From JAJPHT01 sp035526585 (GTDB lineage: Archaea; Thermoplasmatota; SW-10-69-26; JACQPN01; JAJPHT01): 27,423 nt of DNA. The notes beneath the pieces are model-generated. The model made no database searches and had not been told where the DNA came from. It saw nothing but the letters and a program-made list of their open reading frames with translations. The position numbers and the translations under genes are program-made. The DNA lies in contig DATLCC010000012.1 of NCBI GenBank assembly GCA_035526585.1, positions 1 to 27,423 on the forward strand, in the 5' to 3' direction. This document shows positions 1 through 8,090 of the stretch, piece by piece; the first letter of the stretch is position 1; every line of letters begins with the position of its first letter.

Positions 1-141
1 GTCATCGCACGCCTCACGCTCGGGAACGGCGCGCAGGCTCGCCTGGTGGACTGGTTCGAGGTCGTCGACGAAAAAGGCGAGCCCGTCATCCGACCCAGCT
101 ACCGCATCGGCATGACCATCAGCGACCGAAGCGCGCCGGCC
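1..141. repeat. Terminal inverted repeat, left copy (141 bp)
   Basis: Positions 1-141 equal the reverse complement of 27283-27423 base for base, and identity stops at position 142. The repeat lies inside the 3' coding part of the partial gene at each end. A length of exactly 141 matches the largest default k-mer of a common metagenome assembler, so the visible length is probably set by assembly. The true repeat likely continues outside the window. I see the identity; the assembler explanation is inference. Confidence 0.95.
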
Positions 142-162
142 AGGCCTTGGGGACCGGGGTGA
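1..162 (+). CDS. 3' end of an unidentified protein gene (partial, left edge)
   Basis: An open frame enters from the left edge and stops at TGA 160-162, giving the last 53 residues of a protein. The tail contains the stretches LTLGNGAQ, DWFEVVDEKGEPV and YRIGMTISDRS. I do not recognise the family. The first 141 bases (47 codons) are identical to the reverse complement of the right end, where a second gene copy enters on the minus strand. The two proteins differ only in their last few residues (RPWGPG here, VRSHGDG there). The shared, in-frame coding sequence suggests a real duplicated gene of which only the C-termini are visible. Confidence 0.55.
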   Translation, partial: VIARLTLGNGAQARLVDWFEVVDEKGEPVIRPSYRIGMTISDRSAPARPWGPG

Positions 163-372
163 CGGGTTTGGCTGCGGAAGGCTCAACCCGTGTCCCTGTG
201 CGCTAGGCGCACCTGCAGCGAGGCGGGGAATATCGATATCGCACCAGGCGCCCTTGTGTCGCGTGGCGCCCCGCAGGCGCGCGCCCGGCCTCCTTCCGAT
301 GCCTCCCACCTCCGTCCGCGCGGCGAAACGACCCCGCGCGGCGCTGGGCGCGTGCCTGCAGGGCGTTCCCGC
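163..372. other. Intergenic, no gene seen
   Basis: About 210 bases lie between the left partial gene and the convergent lipoprotein gene. A weak inverted repeat (GGGTT near 165 and AACCC near 186) could act in termination of the left gene. Nothing else can be supported. Confidence 0.4.
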
Positions 373-1554
373 TCACACGAGCCGGTAGATGTCCAGTCCA
401 CGGACACCGTCGCCGCTGAACACCGCGCCGCGGTAGGCGTAGCTCGCCCAGCTCGAGGTCGGTGCCTGCTGCATCTGCGCCATCGTCACCGGGTGCGCGG
501 GGTCGCTCGCGTCGATGAGGAGCGTCCCGCCGCTGTAGAACCCGGAGACGAGGTGGTCATCGTCGACCCAGTTGAAGTTGTGCGCCGTGCAGACCGTGCC
601 CGGGTCGCCCGCGGGCGGGGGGACGAAGCCGAGCTCTTTCGGGCTCGTTGGGTCCGACAGGTCGTAGAACCAGATGGCGCCGGTCGGCGCGGTGGACGCG
701 GGGTGGCAGGCCGGCGCGAGGACGCCCGCGTACTCGTCGCCCAGCGCCAGGAGCGTGCCGTTCCTCGTGGTCGCGGCGCTGTGGTGGATGCTGATCTTCG
801 GGTTCACGATCGTTGCGATGACCTTTGGCGCGTGGAGGTCCGTCACGTCCCAGATCATCGTCTCGCTGATGCCGCCGCAGATCGCGCGATGGAGCGCGGG
901 CTCGGCGAGGATGTCGTGGCAGCCGATCGAGCCGGACGTCTGGGGGAACAGGAATTCTCCGTCCACGACCGGCGTGTCCGGGTTCGAGATGTTCACGATC
1001 TCGGAGCGGTGATGATCGAGCGGGCTCGCGGTCGGGTTCGACGCGAGGTTGTACGCGCTGTTGTAGAGGATGCCCGTGTTCCCGTACGGCGTGTGCGTGT
1101 GGCTGCCGTATTTGAGCGGCACCTGCGAGAGCACGACGGGCGCGCTCGCGTTCGTCACGTCGACGAGCCGGATGCCGCCCTTGGGCGCGGCGTCGGGGCA
1201 CTTGTCGTCGCTCTGCGAGGAGAGCGTGACGATGATGCGCGATCCGATCTGCGAGACGCCCGCGTCTTTGCCGTTGCAGTCGATGACGGCGAGCTCCTTG
1301 GGCGCGAGCGGGTCCTTAACGTCGACGATGTGCATGCCATTGTTGTGCGTCGCGACGAAGACCGTGTCGCCCCAGAAGGCCATGTCGTTGCCCGCACCGA
1401 ACTCGACGTTCGACACCGGCTCGAGCCCGGTGATCTCGGTTGGCAGCGGCAGGAGAAGCGCGCTCGTGTCGGCGGCCGGGGCATCGACGCTCGCCCCGGG
1501 CGCTTGGATGCAGCCGGCGAGCGTGAGGAGGACGCACAAGAGGAGCGCGCGCAT
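373..1554 (-). CDS. LVIVD-repeat beta-propeller lipoprotein
   Basis: This is a predicted secreted, lipid-anchored protein of 393 residues. The N-terminus is a short Sec-type signal with a lipobox, LTLAGC, making Cys15 the probable lipidated residue. The rest consists of about six to seven LVIVD-type propeller blades. Each has a hydrophobic strand ending in a D followed by DP.xP, for example MHIVDVKDPLAPKEL, IRLVDVTNASAP, MIWDVTDLHAPK, WFYDLSDPTSPKEL and LLIDASDPAHP. Such proteins are usually extracellular binding or scaffold propellers with no assigned reaction. It starts 22 bases after the MFS gene and is the last gene of a same-strand run, so it is probably cotranscribed. Substrate is unknown. 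Confidence 0.85.
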   Translation of the reverse strand: MRALLLCVLLTLAGCIQAPGASVDAPAADTSALLLPLPTEITGLEPVSNVEFGAGNDMAFWGDTVFVATHNNGMHIVDVKDPLAPKELAVIDCNGKDAGVSQIGSRIIVTLSSQSDDKCPDAAPKGGIRLVDVTNASAPVVLSQVPLKYGSHTHTPYGNTGILYNSAYNLASNPTASPLDHHRSEIVNISNPDTPVVDGEFLFPQTSGSIGCHDILAEPALHRAICGGISETMIWDVTDLHAPKVIATIVNPKISIHHSAATTRNGTLLALGDEYAGVLAPACHPASTAPTGAIWFYDLSDPTSPKELGFVPPPAGDPGTVCTAHNFNWVDDDHLVSGFYSGGTLLIDASDPAHPVTMAQMQQAPTSSWASYAYRGAVFSGDGVRGLDIYRLV

Positions 1555-1576
1555 GCGTCGGGAACCGGCCCTTCCA

Positions 1577-2830
1577 TTAAAGCGTTCGTGGCTGCGCCCT
1601 AGCGCGGTCTGCGCGCAGGCGGCGCCCGAGCCAGAGGAGCCCCAGCGCCGCGGGAAGACAGAGCGCCGCGAGGATCATCCACACGCCGCTCCACCCCCAG
1701 CGCGAGAGCGTCCAGTCGGCGAGGAGGGGCGGCGCGCCCTGCCCCAACGCGGCGGCAAAGGCCATGATGCCGAGCGCGGAGCCCGTGGTCCCTTCGGGGG
1801 CGAGCTCGGCGGCGAACGCGCTCTGGATCGGCGAGTAGAGCATCTCGGCGAACGTGAACGCGACGATCCCCAGGATCACGACGACGAAGGGAGCCGGCGC
1901 GCCCGCCGCGAGCGCGTAGAGCGCATACGTGGCTTCGAGGAGGACGGCGCTCACGGCTAGAAGGAACGCGCGCTCGCTGCGATCCGCGAGGCGGCCGAAG
2001 GGGACCTGCAGCAGCACGATGAGGACGGTGTTCACTGCGATCACTGCGACGGCGCGGCGATCGAGGCTGAGGCCGTCGGTGAGGAAGAGCGCGAAGATCG
2101 TGTTGATCTGGCCCCAGCCGAGGAAGAAGATCGTGCTGAGAGCGAGGTATGCCGCAAAGGTCGGCGTGCGCAGCAGGAGCGCCCAGTCGCCCGCCATGCT
2201 CCTGCGCGCGAGGGCGGCGTGCCGCGCGGGCTCCTCGACGAAGAAGAGCACGAGAAAGAGATAGCAGAAGGGGAGGACGCCGCCCGCGATGAAGATCGGG
2301 AGGAAGCCCGCCGAGAGGAGGAGCGCGCCAAGCGCGATGCCCACCGTCCAGCCCAGGTTGCGCGCGGCGTGGATCAGTCCGAAGACGCCTGCGCGCTTGG
2401 TCGACGGCACGACGTCGACGATGAGCGCGCTCGATGCCGGCCCGTAGAGCGAGAGTGACGCGAAGAGCCCGTTCACGACCGAGAGCGCCATGTACTGGGC
2501 GCCGGTGTGGACGAGGAGATAGCTCGGCAGGATGACGCTCGTGCAGAGAAGGCCCGCGAGCATCAGGGGCTTCCGCCCGTAGCGGTCGCTGAGCGCTCCC
2601 GCGAACGGACCGCTCACCGCGCGAACCAGGAATTCGACCGCGATCCCAAGCCCGATCGCCGCGAGGGCGATGCCGCGCTCCTGCACGAGGAAGAGGATGA
2701 GAAAAGGCGCGACGATCCCGCGCCCGATGCCGACGATGAGCGTGCCTGCCGTGATGATCCACGGCGTACGCCCGTAGCTGCGCGCGTCGTCGACGCCGTA
2801 GAGGTGCAACGCGCGCGCCCAGACGCTCAT
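1577..2830 (-). CDS. MFS transporter (efflux-type)
   Basis: This 417-residue polytopic membrane protein has about 12 hydrophobic segments and the MFS loop 2-3 signature GALSDRYGRKP near residue 75. It opens MSVWARALHLYGV. I chose ATG 2830-2828 because the transmembrane region begins shortly after it and the region upstream in this frame is low-complexity Arg/Ala translation. The ATG overlaps the TGA of the YggS-type gene as ATGA, which implies translational coupling. The overall pattern resembles drug or metabolite exporters of the MFS. The transported compound cannot be read from sequence, but its place in an amino-acid/PLP gene set makes export of a small amine or amino-acid derivative a reasonable guess. 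Confidence 0.88.
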   Translation of the reverse strand: MSVWARALHLYGVDDARSYGRTPWIITAGTLIVGIGRGIVAPFLILFLVQERGIALAAIGLGIAVEFLVRAVSGPFAGALSDRYGRKPLMLAGLLCTSVILPSYLLVHTGAQYMALSVVNGLFASLSLYGPASSALIVDVVPSTKRAGVFGLIHAARNLGWTVGIALGALLLSAGFLPIFIAGGVLPFCYLFLVLFFVEEPARHAALARRSMAGDWALLLRTPTFAAYLALSTIFFLGWGQINTIFALFLTDGLSLDRRAVAVIAVNTVLIVLLQVPFGRLADRSERAFLLAVSAVLLEATYALYALAAGAPAPFVVVILGIVAFTFAEMLYSPIQSAFAAELAPEGTTGSALGIMAFAAALGQGAPPLLADWTLSRWGWSGVWMILAALCLPAALGLLWLGRRLRADRARAQPRTL

Positions 2831-3414
2831 GGCGTCTCCGCGAAGATGGCGCGGCCGACGCGTACCATGGTCGCGCCCTCCTCGATGGCGATCTCGTAGT
2901 CCTCGCTCATTCCCATGGAAAGCTCCTCGAGCCCGAGCTCGTCGCGCAGCGCGCTCAGCGCCCGGAAGACGGCGCGCGGGTCGCCCTCCTTGGGAGGGAG
3001 CGTCGAGAGCCCCCGCGCCTCGATGCCGCGCGCCCGCAGCGCGTCGACGAGTGCAGGCACGTCGGCGGGTGCGACGCCGTTGCGTTCGGGGCGCCCCGTG
3101 AAGTCGACCTGCACAAGGACGGGGACGGCGACGGGCCACCGCGCGACGAGGTCAGGCCGGTCGAAGCTGTGGACGAGTGGCTCGAGCTCCCGGAGCCGCC
3201 GCAGGTCGCGCGACTGCAGGTTCCCGATGAAATGCCAGCGCGCTTCGCGCGGGAGAGAGGCCGCCCGCGCCGCCAGCGCGTCTGCGCGGTTCTCGCCGAA
3301 GTCGCGTTGGCCCGCGTCGAAGACCGCGCGCACCTGCTCGAGCGTCGCGCCCTTGCTCACGGCGACGAGGCGCGCCCGCCCCGCCACCTTCGCGACGACC
3401 TCCTCGTAGCCCAT
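2827..3414 (-). CDS. YggS/PLPBP-family PLP homeostasis protein
   Basis: This single-domain, alanine-racemase-fold PLP-binding protein is involved in vitamin B6 and amino-acid homeostasis in the family. It has 195 residues from ATG 3414. The PLP lysine is Lys21 in LVAVSKG. The family motifs HFIGNLQ, FGENR, LSMGMSEDYEIAI and GATMVRVGRAIF are all present, the last two forming the phosphate-binding region. An in-frame ATG at 3456 would overlap the preceding dehydrogenase gene by 37 bases. I prefer 3414, five bases after that gene's stop. At 195 residues it is shorter than the usual 220-230; the N-terminal helix is trimmed, but the catalytic barrel looks complete. It lies in an operon with an aminotransferase. 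Confidence 0.87.
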   Translation of the reverse strand: MGYEEVVAKVAGRARLVAVSKGATLEQVRAVFDAGQRDFGENRADALAARAASLPREARWHFIGNLQSRDLRRLRELEPLVHSFDRPDLVARWPVAVPVLVQVDFTGRPERNGVAPADVPALVDALRARGIEARGLSTLPPKEGDPRAVFRALSALRDELGLEELSMGMSEDYEIAIEEGATMVRVGRAIFAETP

Positions 3415-3419
3415 GCCTT

Positions 3420-4250
3420 TCACGGAAGCTTGGCGAAGCGCTCGCTCATCTGCCACAGCTTCCGGCGCGCATCGGCGTCGGCCGGTTGGCCGGGCGTCTT
3501 GATCTCCTTCCTCTTCTCGAACATCTTGCCGCTCACGTCAGCCGTCTCGGGCGCGGTGGCGAGCCACACGGCGGTGTCGGCGCCCTTCTCGGGCGTGCCG
3601 CCGATCGTGTTCGTGAGCCAGCGGAAGAAGCCGCCCGTGTCGTGGAGGAGCTGCGTGTTCGCGACGAGCCCCGGGTGCAGCGAGTTCACCACGACGCCGC
3701 TTCCCTTGAGGCGCTCCGCGAGCTCGAGGGTGAAGGCGACGCGCGCCGCCATCGTCGGGGGCGTGGACTTCAGGTAGCTGTACGGGCGCTTCTCGAAGTT
3801 CGGGTCGTCGAGATCCACCTTCGCGCCGCCGTACTTCGAGCTCACGTTCACGATGCGCGAGGGGGCGGCGCGCTTGAGCGCGTCGAGCAGGAGGTTCGTG
3901 AGCGTGAAATACGCCATGTAGTTCACGGCGAAGGTCTGCTCGAGGCCGTCGGGCGTGACCTTCTTCTCCTTCACGAAGACGCCCGCCGCGTTCACGAGCA
4001 CGTCCAGCTTGTCGTGCTTCGAGAGGAACTCGCTCGCGGCCGCGCGGATGGACGCCTGCGATCCGAGATCGGCGACGAGGACCTCGACCTTCGCCCCAGG
4101 CGCCTTCGCGAGGATGTCGCGGGTCGTCTCCTCGCCGCGCTTCGCGTTGCGGACGAGGACGACGGTGTGGTAGCCTTTCTGCGCGAGGGCGGTCGCGGTG
4201 GCTTTGCCGATGCCGGACGCTGCGCCTGTGACGAGTGCGATCTTTGCCAT
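3420..4250 (-). CDS. Short-chain dehydrogenase/reductase, retinol-dehydrogenase-like
   Basis: This is an NAD(P)-dependent oxidoreductase of 276 residues with the classical SDR fold. The cofactor loop TGAASGIG lies at residues 8-15, followed by DLG, NAAG, the serine strand IVNVSS and the catalytic Tyr-x3-Lys in YSYLK. LHPGLV follows, as in the RDH/WW-domain-oxidoreductase-like branch. The usual SKLAN segment after the lysine is altered here. The start ATG 4250 is preceded by AGGTGATG, a clear archaeal ribosome-binding site, and lies four bases after the aminotransferase stop. Substrate is not predictable. Close packing with the aminotransferase suggests a linked step, but that is inference. 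Confidence 0.88.
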   Translation of the reverse strand: MAKIALVTGAASGIGKATATALAQKGYHTVVLVRNAKRGEETTRDILAKAPGAKVEVLVADLGSQASIRAAASEFLSKHDKLDVLVNAAGVFVKEKKVTPDGLEQTFAVNYMAYFTLTNLLLDALKRAAPSRIVNVSSKYGGAKVDLDDPNFEKRPYSYLKSTPPTMAARVAFTLELAERLKGSGVVVNSLHPGLVANTQLLHDTGGFFRWLTNTIGGTPEKGADTAVWLATAPETADVSGKMFEKRKEIKTPGQPADADARRKLWQMSERFAKLP

Positions 4251-4254
4251 GACA

Positions 4255-5439
4255 TCACCTGAGCTTGTTGAGACGTTGCGCCGCCGCCTCGAGCGTCGGC
4301 ATGCTCTTCGCGAAATGGAAGCGGATGAGGTCCCGGCCGAGCTCCTTGCGGCGGAAGAAGGAGCCGCCAGGAACGCCCGCAAGACCGATGTCCTTGACGA
4401 GCCAGAGCGCGAAGTCGCGGTCGTCCATCTCGGCGCGCGGACGAAGCTCTCGGAAGTCGGCCATGACGTAGTACGCACCCTCCGGCGCGTGGCACTCGAA
4501 CCCCGCGTGCTGCAGGGTGGCCACGAGGAAACGACGTTTCGCATCGTAGCTTTCGGCGAGCTCGCGGTAATAGCTCGTGGGGAGCTTGAGCGCCGCCGCG
4601 ACGCCCATCTGCAGCGGGTGCGGTGCGCCGACCGTGAGGAAGTCGTGCGTGCGCCGGATCGCGGTCGAGACGGCCGGCGGCGCGATGACCCACGCCACGC
4701 GCCAGCCGGTCATGCTGTAGGTCTTCGACGCGCCGGAGACCATGATGACGCGATCCCGGAGATCCGGGAGGGCGATCGGCGCGACGTGCGCCTTGCCGTC
4801 GTAGAGGATGTGCTCGTAGATCTCGTCCGTGACGAGGAGGGCGTCGTGCTCGCGGCAAAGCTCGCCGATGAGCTCGAGCTCGGCGCGCGTGAACACGGTG
4901 CCCGCAGGGTTCGCCGGCGTGTTGACGATGATAGCCTTCGTCTTCGGGCTGAAGGCTGCCGCGAGCTCCTGCGGGTCGAAGCGGAAGTCTCGGTCGGGAC
5001 GCAGCGGCACGAAGCGGAGCGTCGCGCCCGAGAGCGCGGCGTCGGGCCCGTAATTCTCGTAGAAGGGCTCGAAGACGATGACCTCGTCCCCTGGGTCCAC
5101 GATGGCGAGCATGATCGCCATCATCGCCTCCGTCGCCCCGCAGGTGACCGTGATCTCCGTCTCCGGATCGACCGTCACGTCGTTGAACCAGCGCATCTTC
5201 TCGGCGATCGCCTGACGCAGGGCGGGTGCGCCCCAGGTGATCGCGTACTGGTTGTGCGGGCCATCGAGCGCGGCCTTGGCGGCGGCGACGACCTCGGCCG
5301 GGGGGTTCCAGTCCGGGAATCCCTGCGCGAGGTTCACGGCCTCGTGCTTCATCGCGTGGCGCGTCATCTCGCGGATGACGCTCTCGGGGAAGAGGCTCGC
5401 GCGGGTGGAAAGTCGCGGGTCCTTGAGCCCGTGGTCCAT
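4255..5439 (-). CDS. Class I/II PLP aminotransferase (kynurenine/methionine aminotransferase-like)
   Basis: This cytosolic transaminase has 394 residues, a normal length for fold-type I aminotransferases. Visible landmarks are NLAQGFPDW near 36, GATEA at 101-105, NTPANPAG with Asn177, TDEIY with Asp205, the PLP-lysine motif SGASKTYSMTGWR with Lys239, and the C-terminal carboxylate-binding region RFHFAKS. The pattern fits the kynurenine/glutamine/methionine aminotransferase group better than classical aspartate aminotransferases. ATG 5439 was chosen because the alignable sequence begins right after it. It is the first gene of a compact minus-strand run (SDR, YggS-like, MFS, lipoprotein) with gaps of at most 22 bases. 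Amino-acid specificity is uncertain. Confidence 0.9.
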   Translation of the reverse strand: MDHGLKDPRLSTRASLFPESVIREMTRHAMKHEAVNLAQGFPDWNPPAEVVAAAKAALDGPHNQYAITWGAPALRQAIAEKMRWFNDVTVDPETEITVTCGATEAMMAIMLAIVDPGDEVIVFEPFYENYGPDAALSGATLRFVPLRPDRDFRFDPQELAAAFSPKTKAIIVNTPANPAGTVFTRAELELIGELCREHDALLVTDEIYEHILYDGKAHVAPIALPDLRDRVIMVSGASKTYSMTGWRVAWVIAPPAVSTAIRRTHDFLTVGAPHPLQMGVAAALKLPTSYYRELAESYDAKRRFLVATLQHAGFECHAPEGAYYVMADFRELRPRAEMDDRDFALWLVKDIGLAGVPGGSFFRRKELGRDLIRFHFAKSMPTLEAAAQRLNKLR

Positions 5440-5483
5440 CGCGACGACATCTGGCGCCCGCGGTTTGAGGCTTAGGGCGGCCC

Positions 5484-5960
5484 TTACCAGCCGTCGAGGA
5501 GCGCGGCGATGAGGGTCCCGATGCCTTCGATGGCGACGAATCCCATGTGCCCGGTACCGCCGTGGAGCGACTGCGCACCGCGGGGCGTCGTGGCGGGAGC
5601 GACGCCCGCTCGTCGTGGCGATCGCGCCTGGATGCGCGCCACTTCTCCCGCGTCGAACCACACGCCGCCGCATGCCGCGCATGCGTCGAGCTCGATCGCA
5701 TCGCCGTGGCGCTGCGCCACGACGACATCCGCCTGCGTTCCGCAGGCGCCGCATGCGAGACGCTTGCCGTAGCTGCGCTCAAGCGCGGTCTCCAGCGTCG
5801 CGCGCGCCGAGACGGTGAGCGTGCCGCGGTCTTCGCGCATCAGGAGCGCGCCGTGGTCCGCCGGGCAGGCGAACAGGCGGACGCCATGCTCTGCGCGGGG
5901 AACGGGGGTCGCGTCGCAGCGGGGGCAGCGCATCGCACATTCTTCGGCGGTCATCGACAT
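5484..5960 (-). CDS. zf-TFIIB-type double zinc-ribbon protein (paralogue A)
   Basis: This small protein of 158 residues carries two metal sites. The first is Cys12, Cys15, Cys32 and His36 (CPRC then CPADHG). The second is Cys70, Cys73, Cys94 and Cys97, in the zf-TFIIB arrangement CxxC...CAACGGVWFDAGE. A Gly-rich linker leads to a short hydrophobic C-terminal helix (IEGIGTLIAALLDGW) that may associate with membrane or partners. Its role is unknown; zf-TFIIB proteins are often poorly characterised. Starts at 5960, 5954 and 5933 are all possible; none has a strong ribosome-binding site. The gene immediately upstream is a paralogue with the same architecture, so this is a tandem duplication. Confidence 0.78.
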   Translation of the reverse strand: MSMTAEECAMRCPRCDATPVPRAEHGVRLFACPADHGALLMREDRGTLTVSARATLETALERSYGKRLACGACGTQADVVVAQRHGDAIELDACAACGGVWFDAGEVARIQARSPRRAGVAPATTPRGAQSLHGGTGHMGFVAIEGIGTLIAALLDGW

Positions 5961-5982
5961 GAGGTTGCTTCGGAAGTTTCCA

Positions 5983-6357
5983 TCAAAGGCCGCTTGCCAG
6001 GAACTCCGCGACGATGATGGCGATCTGACCCGCGCCATCGACGGCCGCGGCGCCCGACCAGGCGTCGACGATCTCCTTTCGCCCGAAGGGCGGGCGCCGT
6101 CCGGCGATGCGCTCGAACTCGCCCTTGTCGAACCACACGCCGTGCTCGCAGGCATCGAGCTCCACGTCGCGGACGCTCGCACGCTGCATCGGGGCGGAGC
6201 AAGTGGGGCAGCAAAGCTCACCGATCGCGCCTTCGAAGGGCAGCTTCAGCGCCGGCGCATGGCGATGGAGCGATCCCGCGGGGACGAACACGCCGTGCCA
6301 ACAGCTCGCCGCGTCTTCGTGGAGGGCAAGGCTATGGCGCACGCGCGGACATCGCAT
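5983..6357 (-). CDS. zf-TFIIB-type zinc-ribbon protein (paralogue B)
   Basis: This 124-residue protein is related to the downstream neighbour along its length. The second zinc knuckle is recognisable: Cys50, Cys53, then Cys70 with His72, in ACEHGVWFDKGEFERI. That replaces the second CxxC by CxH. The first site is reduced: Cys3 is kept, the next cysteine is lost, and only Cys19 and His21 remain, so it may not bind zinc or may use other ligands. A hydrophobic C-terminal segment (AGQIAIIVAEFLASGL) matches the tail of paralogue A. The gap to paralogue A is 22 bases, suggesting one transcript. A TATA-like element lies 25-32 bases upstream of the ATG. Confidence 0.75.
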   Translation of the reverse strand: MRCPRVRHSLALHEDAASCWHGVFVPAGSLHRHAPALKLPFEGAIGELCCPTCSAPMQRASVRDVELDACEHGVWFDKGEFERIAGRRPPFGRKEIVDAWSGAAAVDGAGQIAIIVAEFLASGL

Positions 6358-6381
6358 GCGGGGGTCGCGAGCGGGCCGGTA

Positions 6382-6389
6382 TGATATTC
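6382..6389 (-). promoter_or_regulatory. TATA box for the zf-TFIIB pair
   Basis: On the minus strand the sequence reads GAGGAATATCATACC, an A/T island in G+C-rich DNA, centred about 29 bases before ATG 6357. That distance fits a leaderless archaeal transcript starting at or next to the ATG. A purine-rich BRE-like stretch precedes it. Confidence 0.5.
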
Positions 6390-6403
6390 CTCGAACGCTC
6401 GCC

Positions 6404-8086
6404 TTACCCGAGGCTCACGAACTTGGCGACGCTCGGCACGACGCCGTGCTCGCTCTGGATGCGCACGAAGAGCATCCACGGGCCGGGCATCGCGACGTCG
6501 CCGTCGGGGGGCGCCGTGAACGTGAGCGTGCCAGCTCCGCGCGCCTGCACGGGCAGCATGACGGCGCGCTCGTTCACGTCCCACGCATGCGTCGTGGCGC
6601 CCGGGTGGATGAGCATCGCGTCGACGACCTGGTCCGCGTCGGGCGATCCGATGGTGAAGCTCTCGCCGTAGGCGATCGCCTCGGGCGCCTCCGTGATGGT
6701 GGGGCGCGCGACGCCGTAGTGCAGGTAGGGCGGCTCGTAGATCTCGAAGCGCGTCTCGGCGATCTGGCTCTCGAAGGGCACGTTGTCGCGGATCGCGGTC
6801 CACGGCACCGGGAGGGGCACGTGGCCGCCGACGAGCACGCGACCGTCAGGGAGCAGGATCGAGGTCGAGTGGTACGTGCGGCCGACGGTCATCGGCGCCA
6901 TCTGCGTCCACGCGCCCGTGGCCGGGTCGAACGATTCGGCGACGAGCACTTCGGCGCTGCGCTGGCCGTGCGCGTACACGTTGTCCCACAGGCCGCCGCC
7001 CGTGGTCAGGAGCTTCCCGTCGGGGAGGATGACGGTGTTCGGGAACCAGCGCGGGTGCGCGAGCGGCGGGAGGACGTCGTGCGAGACGCCGTCCGCGCCA
7101 AGCGTCGTCATCTCGACGAGGTTCGTCCCCGCGATGCTGCGGCCGATGCTTCCGCCAAGCGTCACGAGGCGCGCGGTGTAGTCATCCGCCGGGTCGAGCG
7201 GGAGCATCACGGTGTTCGCGTGCTGGCGCGCGCCAAAGACGCTCGGGCCGACGACGCTCCACGTGTTCGTGTCCGTGTCGAGCACTTGCTGGAGGCTCCA
7301 CGTCGCTTCGAGCGGATGCTCGCCGAAGGGTCCCCAGAGCGTGCTGTCCGTCTCGTAGAAGATGTCGCCCTTCATCGGACCCGAGGGGACCGTGAAGAGG
7401 CGCGGGTACATGGGAAGCAGGTTGTCCGCGCCGACGTCGCTCCACTCTTCGCCATCGAAGGCTTCGAGCTTCGTGTTGAGCGTCTGCGGCTGCGGAAGGT
7501 GGTCGATGCCGCTCGCGGCGAGCGCGTTGCCCTCCGACGTCGTCATGACCGTCGGGTACCAGCGCTGCACGCTCATGTCGGCCATCTTGGTCCAGTTTGA
7601 CGTCGCAGGGTCGAAGGTCCACGTGTCCTTCTCGCCGTCGACGAAGCCGGTCATGTCTTCGCCAAGCGTCTTCCATTCGGAGCCGCCGGCGGTGAGCACG
7701 CGGCCGTCCGCGAGGATCGTCTGGCCCGCGCAGAACAGGTCGCCCATCTCCTCCGGGCGCACCATCATCTGCGCGCTCGCGGCGTCGTAGGGCGGCGCGA
7801 GGATGCCGACGTCCGCGACGTGCGGGTATTCGAGGAAGAAGACCTGGTCGTGCTCGCCCGCTTCGACGCCGCCCCAGTAGAGGACGCGGCCGTCGTCGAG
7901 GAGCACCATGGAGATCGCGGGGACCTGCCCCTCGAAGGGGGCGGACCACGCGCCGACGACCGCCGGGTCGGTCGAGGTGGGGCCCGGCAGCGGGTCGGAG
8001 GGGAACGGGGGCGCCGTGAAGACGGCGACAGCAAGCGGCGACGCGAGAAGGACGACGAGGGCGCTGATGACCAGACGGCTTGCCAG
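6404..8086 (-). CDS. Secreted copper-radical oxidase, galactose/glyoxal oxidase-like (GlxA type)
   Basis: This is a kelch beta-propeller oxidase with a C-terminal DUF1929-like Ig domain, about 560 residues. Family members oxidise an alcohol or aldehyde with O2 to give H2O2, using one copper and a Tyr-Cys radical cofactor. Every ligand is present: Cys119 in LFCAGQ and Tyr177 in QRWYPT (the cross-link pair), Tyr405 and His406 in RTYHSTS, and His500 in TTHAWDVNER. Propeller blades repeat the pattern LxDGRVLxxGG. The hydrophobic N-terminus (LVISALVVLLASPLAVA) is a signal peptide. No ATG, GTG or TTG lies close upstream in frame. I placed the start at CTG 8086 because GGGAGG sits seven bases before it; this start is tentative. 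It is divergent from an Lrp-type regulator. Confidence 0.85.
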   Translation of the reverse strand: MASRLVISALVVLLASPLAVAVFTAPPFPSDPLPGPTSTDPAVVGAWSAPFEGQVPAISMVLLDDGRVLYWGGVEAGEHDQVFFLEYPHVADVGILAPPYDAASAQMMVRPEEMGDLFCAGQTILADGRVLTAGGSEWKTLGEDMTGFVDGEKDTWTFDPATSNWTKMADMSVQRWYPTVMTTSEGNALAASGIDHLPQPQTLNTKLEAFDGEEWSDVGADNLLPMYPRLFTVPSGPMKGDIFYETDSTLWGPFGEHPLEATWSLQQVLDTDTNTWSVVGPSVFGARQHANTVMLPLDPADDYTARLVTLGGSIGRSIAGTNLVEMTTLGADGVSHDVLPPLAHPRWFPNTVILPDGKLLTTGGGLWDNVYAHGQRSAEVLVAESFDPATGAWTQMAPMTVGRTYHSTSILLPDGRVLVGGHVPLPVPWTAIRDNVPFESQIAETRFEIYEPPYLHYGVARPTITEAPEAIAYGESFTIGSPDADQVVDAMLIHPGATTHAWDVNERAVMLPVQARGAGTLTFTAPPDGDVAMPGPWMLFVRIQSEHGVVPSVAKFVSLG

Positions 8087-8090
8087 GGGG

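Noticed and set aside
1..141. Terminal inverted repeats of a linear virus, plasmid or transposon
   Set aside because: The repeats are coding sequence cut off at the contig ends at an assembler-typical length, no transposase, replication or virion gene is present, and the content is chromosomal housekeeping.
190..1602. A 470-codon open frame on the plus strand, and similar long antisense frames elsewhere (for example 4198-5475, 14451-15581, 16901-18805)
   Set aside because: They are antisense to, or out of frame with, clear genes. Their proteins are Arg/Ala/Asp-rich with no family features. Such frames are expected in G+C-rich coding DNA.
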